Assembly: GCA_963727755.1 (NCBI GenBank)
Contig: CAVSHN010000011.1
Span: 1-64,000 of the forward strand
Source: DASYAN01 sp963727755
GTDB taxonomy: Bacteria; Chloroflexota; Ktedonobacteria; Ktedonobacterales; Ktedonobacteraceae
Length of the DNA stretch: 64,000 bases
Direction of reading: 5' to 3'
Shown here piece after piece: positions 26,967 to 35,980 of this stretch. The notes beneath the pieces were generated by a model. That model did not search any database, was not told where the DNA came from, and worked only from the letters and a program-made list of their open reading frames with translations. Position 1 is the stretch's first letter. The number at the start of each line of letters is the position of its first letter. The position numbers were made by a program, and so were the translations under genes.

Positions 26967-27530
26967 CTATACTTCTTGTGGATAGCGCATCAAGCGAAGC
27001 CACATCCCCATCATGACAACAACTGCACATGCCATAACTGAGAGTAGCCAGTCCTGATGTGTCAGCAGCGTCAGTTCCTCCTGTAGATATTGTGCAAGGA
27101 TGACGAATATATCAATTATACCACTAAGCAGTGAAAGTGCTTTCGCCGCCACATTGGTTTCAACGATAAGCATAGCAAAGAAAAGCAGAGGTATACTCGT
27201 CAGCGTAAACAGACCCAACCCAAGACCGATAACTCCAATAGGACGTAAACGTTCCATGCGGCTACGTTGCTGCCGACGAATTTCCTCTAACTGCTGAGTA
27301 ACGCGCTTTTGCTCCTGTACTGCTTGCATGATCTTGGCCGTTGAAATACTTGCCCGTATGACGACCGGTGCCCGAGTATCAAGCATACCATCTGGATGGT
27401 ATTGGCGTTGCAGAAAGGCACGGCAAGCAGGACATTGCTTGAGATGTTCTTGCAAGGCTGGAGCAATCAACAATGCGCGTGAGCCATCAGACTGAGTGCC
27501 CAACCATTCTTTAACGTCATGGCAGTGCAT
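26967..27530 (-). CDS. Anti-sigma factor, zinc-binding type
   Basis: 187 residues from ATG 27530. It opens MHCHDVKEWLG and has the ZAS motif LQEHLKQCPACRAFL (H-x3-C-x2-C), which binds zinc and holds an ECF sigma factor. Two membrane-helix regions follow (about residues 95-145 and 155-180), so it is membrane-anchored. The ATG lies inside the last codons of the sigma gene (overlap of 14 bases), the usual coupling of sigma and anti-sigma. A longer open frame upstream has no ribosome site. Confidence 0.85.
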   Translation of the reverse strand: MHCHDVKEWLGTQSDGSRALLIAPALQEHLKQCPACRAFLQRQYHPDGMLDTRAPVVIRASISTAKIMQAVQEQKRVTQQLEEIRRQQRSRMERLRPIGVIGLGLGLFTLTSIPLLFFAMLIVETNVAAKALSLLSGIIDIFVILAQYLQEELTLLTHQDWLLSVMACAVVVMMGMWLRLMRYPQEV

Positions 27531-28266
27531 CAGCTTGCTCCTTTGTTGTCTTTTGCTGCATATAGCGGGCCAGTAATTCACGAGCCCGGTGCAAACGTGC
27601 TTTTACCAGGGGGGGAGTCAGTTTGAGTGCCGTAGCAATTTCCTCATAGGAAAAGTCATACCAGTAGCGCAATACGATAACTGCACGATATTTAGCAGGT
27701 AAGCGCTCCAGATAGCTCTGAATTTCGTCCTGCTGCTCTCCCTGCAAGGCTGATTGTTCAGGGCTAATGCCCATATCGACAATCCACTCTAAAAAGGGCA
27801 CGTCATCTAAAGGAAGAGCTAAGAAACGCCGCCTCCTGAGTTGGTCAATTGCTAGGTGTGAAGCGATCGAGAGCAACCAAGTACTGAACTTGTGGACAGC
27901 CTTATAGGTAGCCAGCTGCGTATACGCTCGCACAAATGATTCCTGCGTTATATCCTCAGCTTCCGTAACATTGCCCAGCATACGGTAAGCGAGATTTTGT
28001 ACAGCATCTTTGTATCGCTCGACGAGCACCGAGAAGATCTCCTGGTTACCCTTGAGGATAAGCTCGACAAGCTCAGCATCGCTCATCGTTTCCACGATGG
28101 CTCCTGCCTTCATTTGGCTGCTAATCGCCTCAGTGATGGCGATACCCTGTGTACCCGCACCATGTGCTACTGTTCCACTACCCCTGCTACGACGGCTCTT
28201 ACGAACTGGCTTCGCAATCGCTCCAGCCCCCAGTATATTTGAAGCGTTTATAGTCGATTCTAGCAT
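27517..28266 (-). CDS. ECF-subfamily RNA polymerase sigma factor
   Basis: 249 residues. Region 2: VERYKDAVQNLAYRMLGN and AEDITQESFVRAYTQL. Region 4: LPAKYRAVIVLRYWYDFSYE, then EIATALKLTPPLVKARLHRA, giving the helix-turn-helix that reads the -35 box. It has an N-terminal extension of about 60 residues before region 2 (basic SRRSRGSGT) that most ECFs lack. The order sigma, anti-sigma, membrane beta-helix protein suggests a response to envelope damage. The start is ATG 28266; an internal start after the extension is also possible. Confidence 0.9.
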   Translation of the reverse strand: MLESTINASNILGAGAIAKPVRKSRRSRGSGTVAHGAGTQGIAITEAISSQMKAGAIVETMSDAELVELILKGNQEIFSVLVERYKDAVQNLAYRMLGNVTEAEDITQESFVRAYTQLATYKAVHKFSTWLLSIASHLAIDQLRRRRFLALPLDDVPFLEWIVDMGISPEQSALQGEQQDEIQSYLERLPAKYRAVIVLRYWYDFSYEEIATALKLTPPLVKARLHRARELLARYMQQKTTKEQADALP

Positions 28267-28702
28267 TTATCACCGCTCATTTGTTCTTTTCACTTGGTAC
28301 TCTTCGTAAGACAACGAGAAGCACACTCATCTCTAGTTCTGTACGAGCAGCGGCTAAAAAAGTTGTAATCTTCTATTGAAGTGTAGCATGACTTGCCTCT
28401 CGTGACAAGTGGCTACCTGTACCCCGGCAGTAACTTGACCGCCAAGGGCAGTAACTTGGCCGCCAAGGGTACAATGCTCCATTGCTGGCAAGTATTGTTG
28501 AGCCACTGCTGCAGGTCGACCTTGGTTCCGTTATCCTTCTCACAATTCACAGCATCAAGCATCTTGCCAATGCGCGAGGAGACGATCTCATAAAAGATGT
28601 GGGTATGCCAACTCAAAGAGGAAGGGAGGAGGACAAACCTCCTTTTGTGATCGACTGGTGGTTTTGCCTGAAGTGGCTCTAGAAGCACTTGTAGAGAGGG
28701 AT
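28267..28702. other. Intergenic region with a 21-bp tandem repeat
   Basis: No gene is seen. A 21-base unit (CAGTAACTTG-x-CCGCCAAGGG) is present twice in tandem at 28428-28448 and 28449-28469, one mismatch. The region should contain the promoter of the leftward sigma gene. Confidence 0.5.
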
Positions 28703-28784
28703 GGGGCGAGAGGGACTCGAACCCTCACGGCCTTACAGCCAGAAGATTTTAAGTCTTCTACGTCTACCATTTCGTCATCGCCCC
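28703..28784 (-). tRNA. tRNA-Leu (UAA)
   Basis: Acceptor arms GGGGCGA and TCGCCCC pair fully. The anticodon stem AGAAGA/TCTTCT encloses loop CTTAAAA, giving anticodon UAA (leucine). A class II variable arm and the T-loop GGTTCGAGTCC are present. No CCA is encoded. Confidence 0.95.
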
Positions 28785-29036
28785 ACGCGCTATCATAGGA
28801 TAGCGGTAGCATTTGTGGCATTTGGAGGCTTTTCTCGGACGCCTTCACGACCCCGAAGACATTTATTTTCCAGAAGCCGCGTTCTGTGACCGTGCCTTCA
28901 ATTGCTTAGTGCTAGTATAGCAGTGTTGTCAAGAGCCTGGGCTCATTGGCACAGTTCACAAAACCTCGGCTTCCCGATGCTTGGTCTCTCATCTGACTCG
29001 TGCGGCGACGAGAGCCTTCTGGCTTATAGCGGTTAA
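28785..29036. other. Intergenic, nothing recognised
   Basis: I see nothing supportable between the tRNA and the end of the coiled-coil gene. Confidence 0.4.
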
Positions 29037-29737
29037 TCAGAAAGATCGGACCCTTTGGACCTCCCCTGAGGTACTTGGTTCTGAGGAATTAAGACTTGAG
29101 TTAGAGCATTTCTCCAGATCGCTTTGAATAGACGACACACCCCGCCGTACCCATTCCCAGCCATTCGCTTCAAAGTGTCCTCGGCAGCTCTTCCATCGCC
29201 GCTGAGCCGTGTCGCCCAGCTCTTTAACCCTACCTAGTTGCTCGCTAATAGTTCTCTGCATATTTCGATTTTCTTGCGTTGCCGACAGTAGCTTCTCTTG
29301 CAGATCTTTAATAGTTTTCTCCGATTCTTGGCGCATCCGACGTTCCTCTTCAGCAACTCTCTCCAATTCTTGGCGCATCCGACGTTCCTCTTCAGCAACT
29401 CTCTCCGATCCTTGGCGCATCCGACGTTCCTCCTCAACAGCTCTCTCCGATCCTTGGCGCATCCGACGTTCCTCTTCAGCAACTCTCTCCAATTCTTGGA
29501 TCCTCAGACGTTGCTGTTCAATTTCCTGTTCTTTTCCTGCAATATTATTATCTTCCCCCGGATGCTTCCTATCATTGCCTTTCGATCCTAATCCGTAGAA
29601 ACATTTTGAGAGACCTTTTTTTTTCGGTTCAGAACCTTGAGAGTTCCTTCTTCTCTCGGTTCAGAACCTTGAGACGTTCCTTCTTCTCTCAAACCACCAA
29701 AACAGTTTCCCCATCTGAACTTTCCCTTGGGCTCCAT
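29037..29737 (-). pseudogene. Coiled-coil repeat protein (paralogue 1), one-base frameshift
   Basis: ATG 29737 has AGGAGG eight bases upstream. The N-terminus reads MEPKGKFRWGNCFGGLREEG, then a 33-base unit coding REEGTSQGSEP, followed by a second copy that is one base short (GAACTCTC instead of GAACGTCTC) and throws the frame. In the restored frame come KKKGLSKCFYGLGSKGNDRK, a Gln/Glu-rich helix, four 14-residue coiled-coil repeats (ERVAEEERRMRQGS type), a further heptad stretch (TIKDLQEKLLSATQENRNMQ), and a short tail. The GLSK...Y segment resembles that of the next gene (SKGLSKEAYFKL). No family is recognised. Either a slip in the duplicated unit killed the gene or it phase-varies. Confidence 0.6.
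29323..29490. repeat. 42-bp tandem repeat, 4 copies, in coding sequence
   Basis: Four 42-base units (29323-29364, 29365-29406, 29407-29448, 29449-29490) with a few mismatches, plus a 9-base partial copy, code for the 14-residue repeats of the coiled-coil protein. Such repeats expand and shrink by slippage. Confidence 0.92.
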
Positions 29738-30191
29738 TGTTTTTTCCTCCTCAGTGAGTATCTAGAACTTTCTAACCAAAACTAACTGAAACAAGTAATC
29801 AATTCCTAGAGATTAGGAACTTTCTTACAAACTATTCGTTCTCAACAAAACACTCTATCTTTGCGTGCGTCTCCAACTGGAAGCACCCTTCATGAAGAGT
29901 ATACCTGATCAATGAGAACTAGTTCAAGCGAAAAAAGGGACATTTTGCTAGCAAAAAGGGACATTTTCCGCGTACCCCATACTCTACAAGCAAAATCTCA
30001 CGAGCTACTGCCAGAGGCTTTTCGACACGTTACCACATCTCGCCTCCTGATTTAGTAGCCCTGAAGTGAGCAGCATTATTAGTTCTGTCATCTTACCAGT
30101 ATATTCAGATGATTTTATTAAAAAAGATAAAGTTTTTAATAAAATCATAGGCTGTTATTATTGATATTCTTAGTAATTCAGTAATATTTTA
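29738..30191. other. Leader of the first coiled-coil gene and a doubled transposon-end-like motif
   Basis: 29738 to about 29850 is an AT-rich leader that aligns with the leader of the next gene (31068-31180). AAAAAGGGACATTTT occurs at 29932-29946 and 29953-29967 with GCTAGC between, and a near copy is at 861-876. Repeated short end-motifs of this type suggest an insertion-sequence remnant. No gene is seen. Confidence 0.5.
30111..30146 (-). terminator. AT-rich hairpin after the second coiled-coil gene
   Basis: Perfect 14-bp arms, GATTTTATTAAAAA (30111-30124) and TTTTTAATAAAATC (30133-30146), 8-base loop, 45 bases past the stop of the leftward gene. All A/T, so a weak but plausible terminator. 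Confidence 0.6.
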
Positions 30192-31067
30192 CTATTCACT
30201 ATTTTCCGATTTGGCTTTTCTTAACTTATCCTCTTCTAAGACCATTGATACTAGAGATTCCATCTGTGATGCAATTCCTGGTAAGTTAGTTTCGAAAATT
30301 TTCCCTGGTGATTCAAGTTTTTTGTCTCTTCCCATCGAGTTCATGAATCTCTGATACTTTTCCTCTGCTGCTAAGTCCCTTAATTTTCGATTGATATCAT
30401 TTTCTTTCTTCAATTTTTGTGTTAAAGCTTCTTTTTTACATTTTCCTTTATCCAATTCCTGCTCTAAAACTTGTATTTTTCTATCCTTTTCACTCAATTG
30501 TTGTTCTAAACCCTGTGATTTTTTACTCTCTTCATCCAATTTTTGTTGTAATTCATTCACTGTCCCATTAAGTTTTTCATTTTCAACTTTACGATCCGCA
30601 AGGTCCTTTGTGAGTCTTTCGTTTTCTTTTTGTGACTTTTCCAACTCTTCTGTTACTCTTATTGTTCTCATCTCGCGTACATTCTTAACAGATACAATCC
30701 TACGCAAGTTTCCACTATCTTTCTCCTGTACTTTATCCTTCTGGACGACCTCTCCCGACTGATCCTTCGAACCTACAGACTGTATCGGGTCAATCGCAAA
30801 AATCGAGGACCGATCCTTTGGTGAATCCAGGGAGAGATCCTTTTGGGTGACCTCTTTCAACTGATCCTTCAAAGCTTGGATTTCCTTGGCTTGCTCTTGA
30901 ATAGTCTTCTCTAAGGCATTACTATGCGTATCAGGCTGACCTTCACTTCGCCCACATAGTTTGAAGTAGGCCTCTTTCGAGAGACCTTTTGATTCTGAAG
31001 TTTGCTTGGCACTCAAAGAATTGTCACCCAAATTTCTTCGCATTGATCCGTCTGACCTGTTTATCAT
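30192..31067 (-). CDS. Coiled-coil protein (paralogue 2), unknown function
   Basis: 291 residues, intact. N-terminus MINRSDGSMRRNLGDNSL, then SKGLSKEAYFKLCGRSEGQ, which echoes the other coiled-coil protein. A first helix at about residues 50-75 (LEKTIQEQAKEIQALKDQLK), a polar linker, then a long coiled coil from about 135 to 230 (ELEKSQKENERLTKDLADRK and LEQQLSEKDRKIQVLEQELD), then a short helical tail ending SENSE. No signal peptide or membrane helix, so cytoplasmic. ATG 31067 has AGAAGGAG upstream. AT-rich codon use differs from flanking genes, which suggests transfer or fast evolution. Function unknown; perhaps structural. Confidence 0.7.
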   Translation of the reverse strand: MINRSDGSMRRNLGDNSLSAKQTSESKGLSKEAYFKLCGRSEGQPDTHSNALEKTIQEQAKEIQALKDQLKEVTQKDLSLDSPKDRSSIFAIDPIQSVGSKDQSGEVVQKDKVQEKDSGNLRRIVSVKNVREMRTIRVTEELEKSQKENERLTKDLADRKVENEKLNGTVNELQQKLDEESKKSQGLEQQLSEKDRKIQVLEQELDKGKCKKEALTQKLKKENDINRKLRDLAAEEKYQRFMNSMGRDKKLESPGKIFETNLPGIASQMESLVSMVLEEDKLRKAKSENSE

Positions 31068-31403
31068 TGTATTTTCTCCTTCTCTGTGAGCATCTAAAAC
31101 ATGCTAATCAAAACCAAATGAAACAAACAATCAAGTTTCAAAGACCAGAGTCCCTCTTTCAACCTCTTGTTCTTTTATATAACATAAAAGGATGAGCATA
31201 AACCATATTTACTATACCCATTATTTATTGATTACTATGTATATTTAGCACATACTACTACCATCCAGCATTCGTCGGTGGGGAACACAACTCATCATTC
31301 GCTTGTTCCTCCAAGACACAACGAAATATTGACGGAGACGAGCATTTGCGGCATACTATGAGTAGTAGCAACGAAGATAGGCAACGAGGCAGGTAAAAAT
31401 CTG
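31068..31403. other. Divergent leader between coiled-coil gene and mnmG
   Basis: The first 110 bases match the leader of the other coiled-coil gene (shared blocks GTGAG-ATCTA, ACCAAA-TGAAACAA and TTGTTCT). The rest is AT-rich and should hold the promoters of both divergent genes. No gene is seen. Confidence 0.55.
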
Positions 31404-33459
31404 ATGATTAATGACCCCCAAAAGAATATTCTCCCCGAACAGCTTCTGCGGGGAACATATGAGGTTATTGTGGTCGGTGCTGGGCATGCTGGCTGCGAAG
31501 CAGCTCTAGCCAGTGCACGTATGGGACGCAAAACCCTCCTGTTGACAATGAATCTCGATAGTGTGGCGTTGATGCCCTGTAATCCATCAATGGGTGGGCC
31601 AGCCAAGGGCCACTTGATTAAGGAGATTGATGCCCTAGGCGGTGAGATTGGCCGCAATACCGATCGCACATTTATCCAGATCCGCCTGCTTAATACGAGC
31701 AAGGGACCAGCGGTACAGGCATTGCGTGCCCAATGTGATAAGCAAGCTTATCGTCTGGCAATGAAGTTTGTGTTGGAAAGCCAACCCAATCTAGAGTTGA
31801 AACAGGCAACGATCACCCATCTGCTCCATGAGGCAGGAGCTGATGGTCGCCCAAGAATTACAGGAGTGGTCACGAATAATGGGTGGCACTATGAGGCCAA
31901 GGCCGTAGTCATGACGACAGGCACGTTCATCAATGGGCGGCTTGTGGTGGGTGAGAAAACTCAGCCTGGCGGGCGAGCAGGTGAAGGGCCCGCACTTGGT
32001 ATTTCCACCTCGCTCCAGGATCTCGGACTAGAAGTACACCGCTTTAAGACCGGAACACCACCTCGCATCGATGCTCGTACCATCGACTTTAGCAAGACAG
32101 AGCCACAACCGGGTAGCCGCGTCCCACTGTATTTTTCCAGAGATCTATCCGCACGTGAAGATGTCCAACTCCCAGGTGGTCGCCCAAATCCTATCTATCC
32201 TGTAACGGATGAAGATCTCTCTGGCTGGCGTCCACAACTCCCCTGCTATCTGGTGCGAACGAACGAATGTACCCATCAGGTCATTCGGGATAACCTGCAC
32301 CGCTCACCCCTTTATACTGGCATTATCGAAGGGATTGGTCCACGCTACTGCCCCTCGATTGAGGATAAAATTGTACGTTTTGCCCACAAAACAGCCCATC
32401 AAGTCTTCCTAGAGCCCGAGGGCTGGCGTACTGGCGAGGTCTATGTCCAGGGAATGAATACTAGCTTGCCAGAAGATGTACAACTAGCAATGTTGCGTAG
32501 CATTCCTGGTCTGGAGCACGTAGAGATGATGCGCGTCGGCTACGCCGTTGAGTATGACTATGTCCCCCCAGAGCAACTCCTGCCAACTTTACAGACGAAA
32601 GCAGTCGCAGGTCTTTTCCTCGCAGGTCAAATTAATGGAACATCTGGCTATGAGGAAGCAGCCGCACAGGGAATAATGGCAGGCACTAATGCAGCCCTAG
32701 CAGCGCATGGGGAAGAGGGTTTTGTGTTGGGACGCCATGAGGCATACATTGGTGTACTCATCGACGATCTAGTGACCCATCCCATGAGCGAGCCATATCG
32801 TCTGCACACCTCACGAGCTGAATATCGCCTGCTACTGCGTCCCGATAGCGCGGATCTACGTCTGAGCGACTATGCATATCAACTTGGCTTGATCGATGAG
32901 GCACGCTATGAGCAAGTCCTACACAAACGCGAGGCTATTGAGCAGACCCTGACACAACTGGATCGCGTAATCTTCACGTCCTCACGCTTAGTCGAAGCCT
33001 GCGCCGAGGAGATTGGCATCAATCCACTGGGACAAATGTTTACAGCACGCGAATTGTTGCGCCGACCAGAAGTACACTATCACCAGATTGCACAACTGGC
33101 CCAACGTGTCGAACAAGATCGCCTGCGAGAAACACCCCTGGATGACCCACCTCTCTTATTGCCAATCTTGGCCGAAGAGATAGCCCAAGAGATCGAACTC
33201 CAAGTAAAATATGAGAGTTATATTCGTAAACAAGAACAGCTGGTACAACGCACGCAACGGCTCGAAAGAAATGCACATTCCAGACACCATCAACTACCAA
33301 GCCATGCCACACTTGCGCACAGAAGCTCGGCAAAAGCTGACACGCACCCAACCGCGTACCGTTGGTCAAGCATCGCGCGTAGAAGGAGTAACGCCAGCAG
33401 ATATTGCCATTCTGATGATCTACTTGGAAAAGCAACGGGCAATAAAGTCCTCATCTTGA
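31404..33459 (+). pseudogene. mnmG: tRNA uridine-5-carboxymethylaminomethyl modification enzyme, frameshift near its C-terminus
   Basis: With MnmE, MnmG makes the cmnm5 (or related) modification at wobble uridine 34. Seen: FAD-binding VVGAGHAGCEAALASARMG, NPSMGGPAKGHLIKEID, FKTGTPPRID, AGQINGTSGYEEAAAQG and SRAEYRLLLRPDSADLRL, all typical and intact to about residue 620. Near 33265 the frame slips: the ORF goes on to 33482 in a meaningless basic tail, while the true ending (EMHIPDTINYQAMPHLRTEA, then ASRVEGVTPADIAILMIYLE) is in another frame and stops at 33459. The lost part is the C-terminal helical domain that contacts MnmE and tRNA. A few bases missing around 33265 would explain it. Either error or a real late truncation. 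Confidence 0.88.
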
Positions 33460-33677
33460 CACTTCGAGCACCTAACGTGTAACATACAGACCATATCGCT
33501 CACCATTAACTGGTCGATACGCCACTAGGGACACCCACTCAGCGCCGAGTGTGGTGGGCTGCACGACGATACCTTTGAAGTGACAGGTAAGAGGCCTGCC
33601 TTCAGGAAATCGAAGACGCAGTGATCACCCCATTTGAACACATTTCGAAAGGCAGGTATAAGGAAGAGGGGAAAATT

Positions 33678-34358
33678 GTGTACATTCTTGTTGTTGATGA
33701 TGATCACTTTGCCAACACGCTAGTGCAGTTCGTTCTCACAAAGGAGGGCTATGAAGTCGAAACTGCAGATAACCCGCGTGGGGCAATGCAGATGATTAAG
33801 AGGCGCGAACCAGATTTACTGATCCTAGATGTAACGATGCCGTACCTTAACGGGTTTGATTTTTCAAAAAAGCTACGTGAAGAGGGATACGAGATCCCCC
33901 TGATATTTATGACGGCCCAGGATACTATCGAGGCAAAGTTACAGGGTTTCAATATCGGTGCAGACGATTATATTTGCAAACCCTATAACCATCAAGAACT
34001 GGTCGCACGAGTACAAGCAGTGATGCGCCGCATTAAGAAGCATAATCGGTTTGGCAATCAAACTGTACGCAAAGGGTCAATGGAACTCTTCCCGGCAGAA
34101 CTGAAAGTGGTGAATGGCACCACCTCAATCAGTCTTACGCGAACCGAAATGCAAATTCTGCGGGTATTGATGGATAGTTCAGGTCAAGTAGTGAATCGAG
34201 ATCAGCTACTTGCGGAGGTGTGGAATGATGAAGAAAACAATAGTAATATTGTAGATGTCTATATTCGTCGTCTGCGCTTGAAATTAGAGGCTGATCCTGA
34301 TAAGCCACAGTATATCATTTCTGTACGTGGGGTAGGTTATAAGTTTGTAGGGAAATAG
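33678..34358 (+). CDS. OmpR/PhoB-family response regulator
   Basis: 226 residues from GTG 33678 (AGAGGGG upstream; the longer frame from 33621 has no family match). Receiver domain: acidic pair in VVDDDH, phospho-acceptor aspartate in LLILDVTMP, threonine in FMTAQD, lysine in CKPYN. The C-terminal winged helix: SISLTRTEMQILRVLMDSSG, then VVDVYIRRLRLKLE and RGVGYKFV. The sensor kinase gene follows 13 bases downstream, so they are a two-component pair. The signal is unknown. Confidence 0.92.
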   Translation: MYILVVDDDHFANTLVQFVLTKEGYEVETADNPRGAMQMIKRREPDLLILDVTMPYLNGFDFSKKLREEGYEIPLIFMTAQDTIEAKLQGFNIGADDYICKPYNHQELVARVQAVMRRIKKHNRFGNQTVRKGSMELFPAELKVVNGTTSISLTRTEMQILRVLMDSSGQVVNRDQLLAEVWNDEENNSNIVDVYIRRLRLKLEADPDKPQYIISVRGVGYKFVGK

Positions 34359-34371
34359 GGGGGGGATTCGG

Positions 34372-35599
34372 TTGCGAAAGCGGATTCAGCGAGAGTTAAC
34401 GGCAAGACAAGTGGTGTTGCCGTCTGTTGCACCTGAGAGTGAAACATGTGCTAAACGGGGGAGGAACGATGTTGTGGAAAAGCATTCACCCTCAGGTGCA
34501 AACAATTCTAGTTTACGTCAAAATCAATACCTGAAGGCTGTGGTGGCATCTACCTCCGATGCTATGATCATGCTCGAACTCACAACTGTGTGTGCGTGAT
34601 CTTAATTCAGCAGCAGTTTCAATTCTGGGTAGCCCATATGAGAACATTGTAGGACAGAGATGCTCAGAGGTCTTGTGTTGTAAAAATTTGAACCGGACAG
34701 TGCTGTGTAGAACCTCAAGCTGTCCCTTCATGCGTGTGCAACAGGAGAAAAAGCCTCTTCCAAATGAAGAGTTGCTCATTGGCATCGACTCTGAACACAC
34801 GCACGAAGTATCGGCCAGTGTAACACCTATCATAATTGATGATACATCCTACGCAGTATTTACTGCACGCGACCTATCGGCATTAAAAGTTGTAAACCGG
34901 GTACGCTCCAATTTTGTCTCCATGGTTTCACATGAACTACGCACTCCGCTTAATTCAGTTCATGGCTTTATCGACCTTCTCATGCAAGGGCACATGGGCG
35001 AGTTAACGGAGGAGCAACATACCTATCTGGGCTATGCCCAGGAAGGTGTACAGCAATTGGTCTCGATCGTGGAAGATATCCTGTTTATGACGCGTTCAGA
35101 CCTGGGGCAATTTGAGATTAAGCAGCAGGAAGTGCACTTGCCGAGCTTGGCATGGCAGGTTCTACGCAGTTTGCAAACTCAGGCTAACAAAGCCGAAGTT
35201 GTGCTCTCCCTGGATATCCCTGCTCATGTTCCTCCACTCTACGCTGATCCTCAGCGCATCAAGCAGGTATTGAGCAACTTGGTAACGAATGCTATCAAGT
35301 TCACGCCACCCGGTGGCATAGTGACCGTGAGAGCACGCCAGCATAATGGACATACGGCCATGATCTCAGTAGCTGATACAGGCTATGGGATTCATCCCGG
35401 AGATCGTCCTCACATCTTTGAACGCTTCTACCAATCAAATCACAGCCTGCAATCAAAGATGGGTGGCTATGGCCTAGGGCTCTCGATCGCCAAGTTAATT
35501 GTTGAGCAACATGGTGGCACTCTCGACGTCGATACAGTAGTGAATGAAGGGACAACTTTTTCTTTCACGCTTCCGCTGTATCGTGAAGAGCATGTGTAA
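34372..35599 (+). pseudogene. PAS-type sensor histidine kinase, one frameshift
   Basis: Partner of the preceding regulator. The first part (from 34372) ends LKAVVASTSDAMIMLE, the start of a PAS domain. The frame changes near 34590, and the rest continues VRDLNSAAVSILGSPYENIV through the PAS domain, then the HisKA domain with the phospho-histidine (FVSMVSHELRTPLNSVHGF), N box (QVLSNLVTNAIKFTPPGG), G1 (VADTGYGI), F box (IFERFYQ) and G2 (GYGLGLSIAKLIVE). No membrane helix is seen, so it is cytoplasmic. A CxxxxC-rich stretch in the PAS part (CSEVLCCKN, CRTSSCPF) may bind a metal or cluster. One indel separates the two pieces. Confidence 0.82.
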
Positions 35600-35980
35600 C
35601 ATTTTTGCAATGTTTCACCCTCTAGCCAACGGGCGCAAAGAATGCCAGCTCCTCACTCGGAGCTGGCAGCGTAGCGTTTGCCTACCTAAATTTATTGATA
35701 GATTTAGAGGCAATCCTATGGCTCGTTAAAGGGATTACATTTGCTTTTCCTATGAAAATCTCCTCCCCAGTCGTAGGCCTTTGCAGCATGATGGGAAAAG
35801 AAGAGCCCGGAGGGACTTTGTGGCTCTCCTCACACAAGTTAGGAGAGGAAAAATGGACACACACCTATCGAGGAAGCAGGGACTCATCTCCCTTGTAAAA
35901 AGCTCTTCCCCTGGTGAAAGCGGTTGGTTTCCAGTTGAGAGGCTCATGCCTAGCTTAAGGATCCTGTGCGCTGGTGAAAG
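35600..35980. other. Gap between kinase and IS110 element
   Basis: A terminator is at 35643-35668, and stem GCCTAGCTT/AAGCTAGGC is at 35948-35986 over the end of the transposase gene. CTGGTGAAAGC is repeated at 35912-35922 and 35971-35981. Open frames here look random. Confidence 0.45.
35643..35668 (+). terminator. Terminator-like hairpin after the two-component genes
   Basis: Perfect 10-bp stem TGCCAGCTCC (35643-35652) with GGAGCTGGCA (35659-35668), 6-base loop. No T-run follows. Confidence 0.6.

Noticed and set aside
29209..29598. Rightward Ser/Leu-rich open frames at 29.2-29.6 kb
   Set aside because: They are the antisense of the coiled-coil repeats, which lack stops on both strands.
31295..31702. 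Leftward open frame over the start of mnmG
   Set aside because: It is the antisense of the conserved FAD-binding region.
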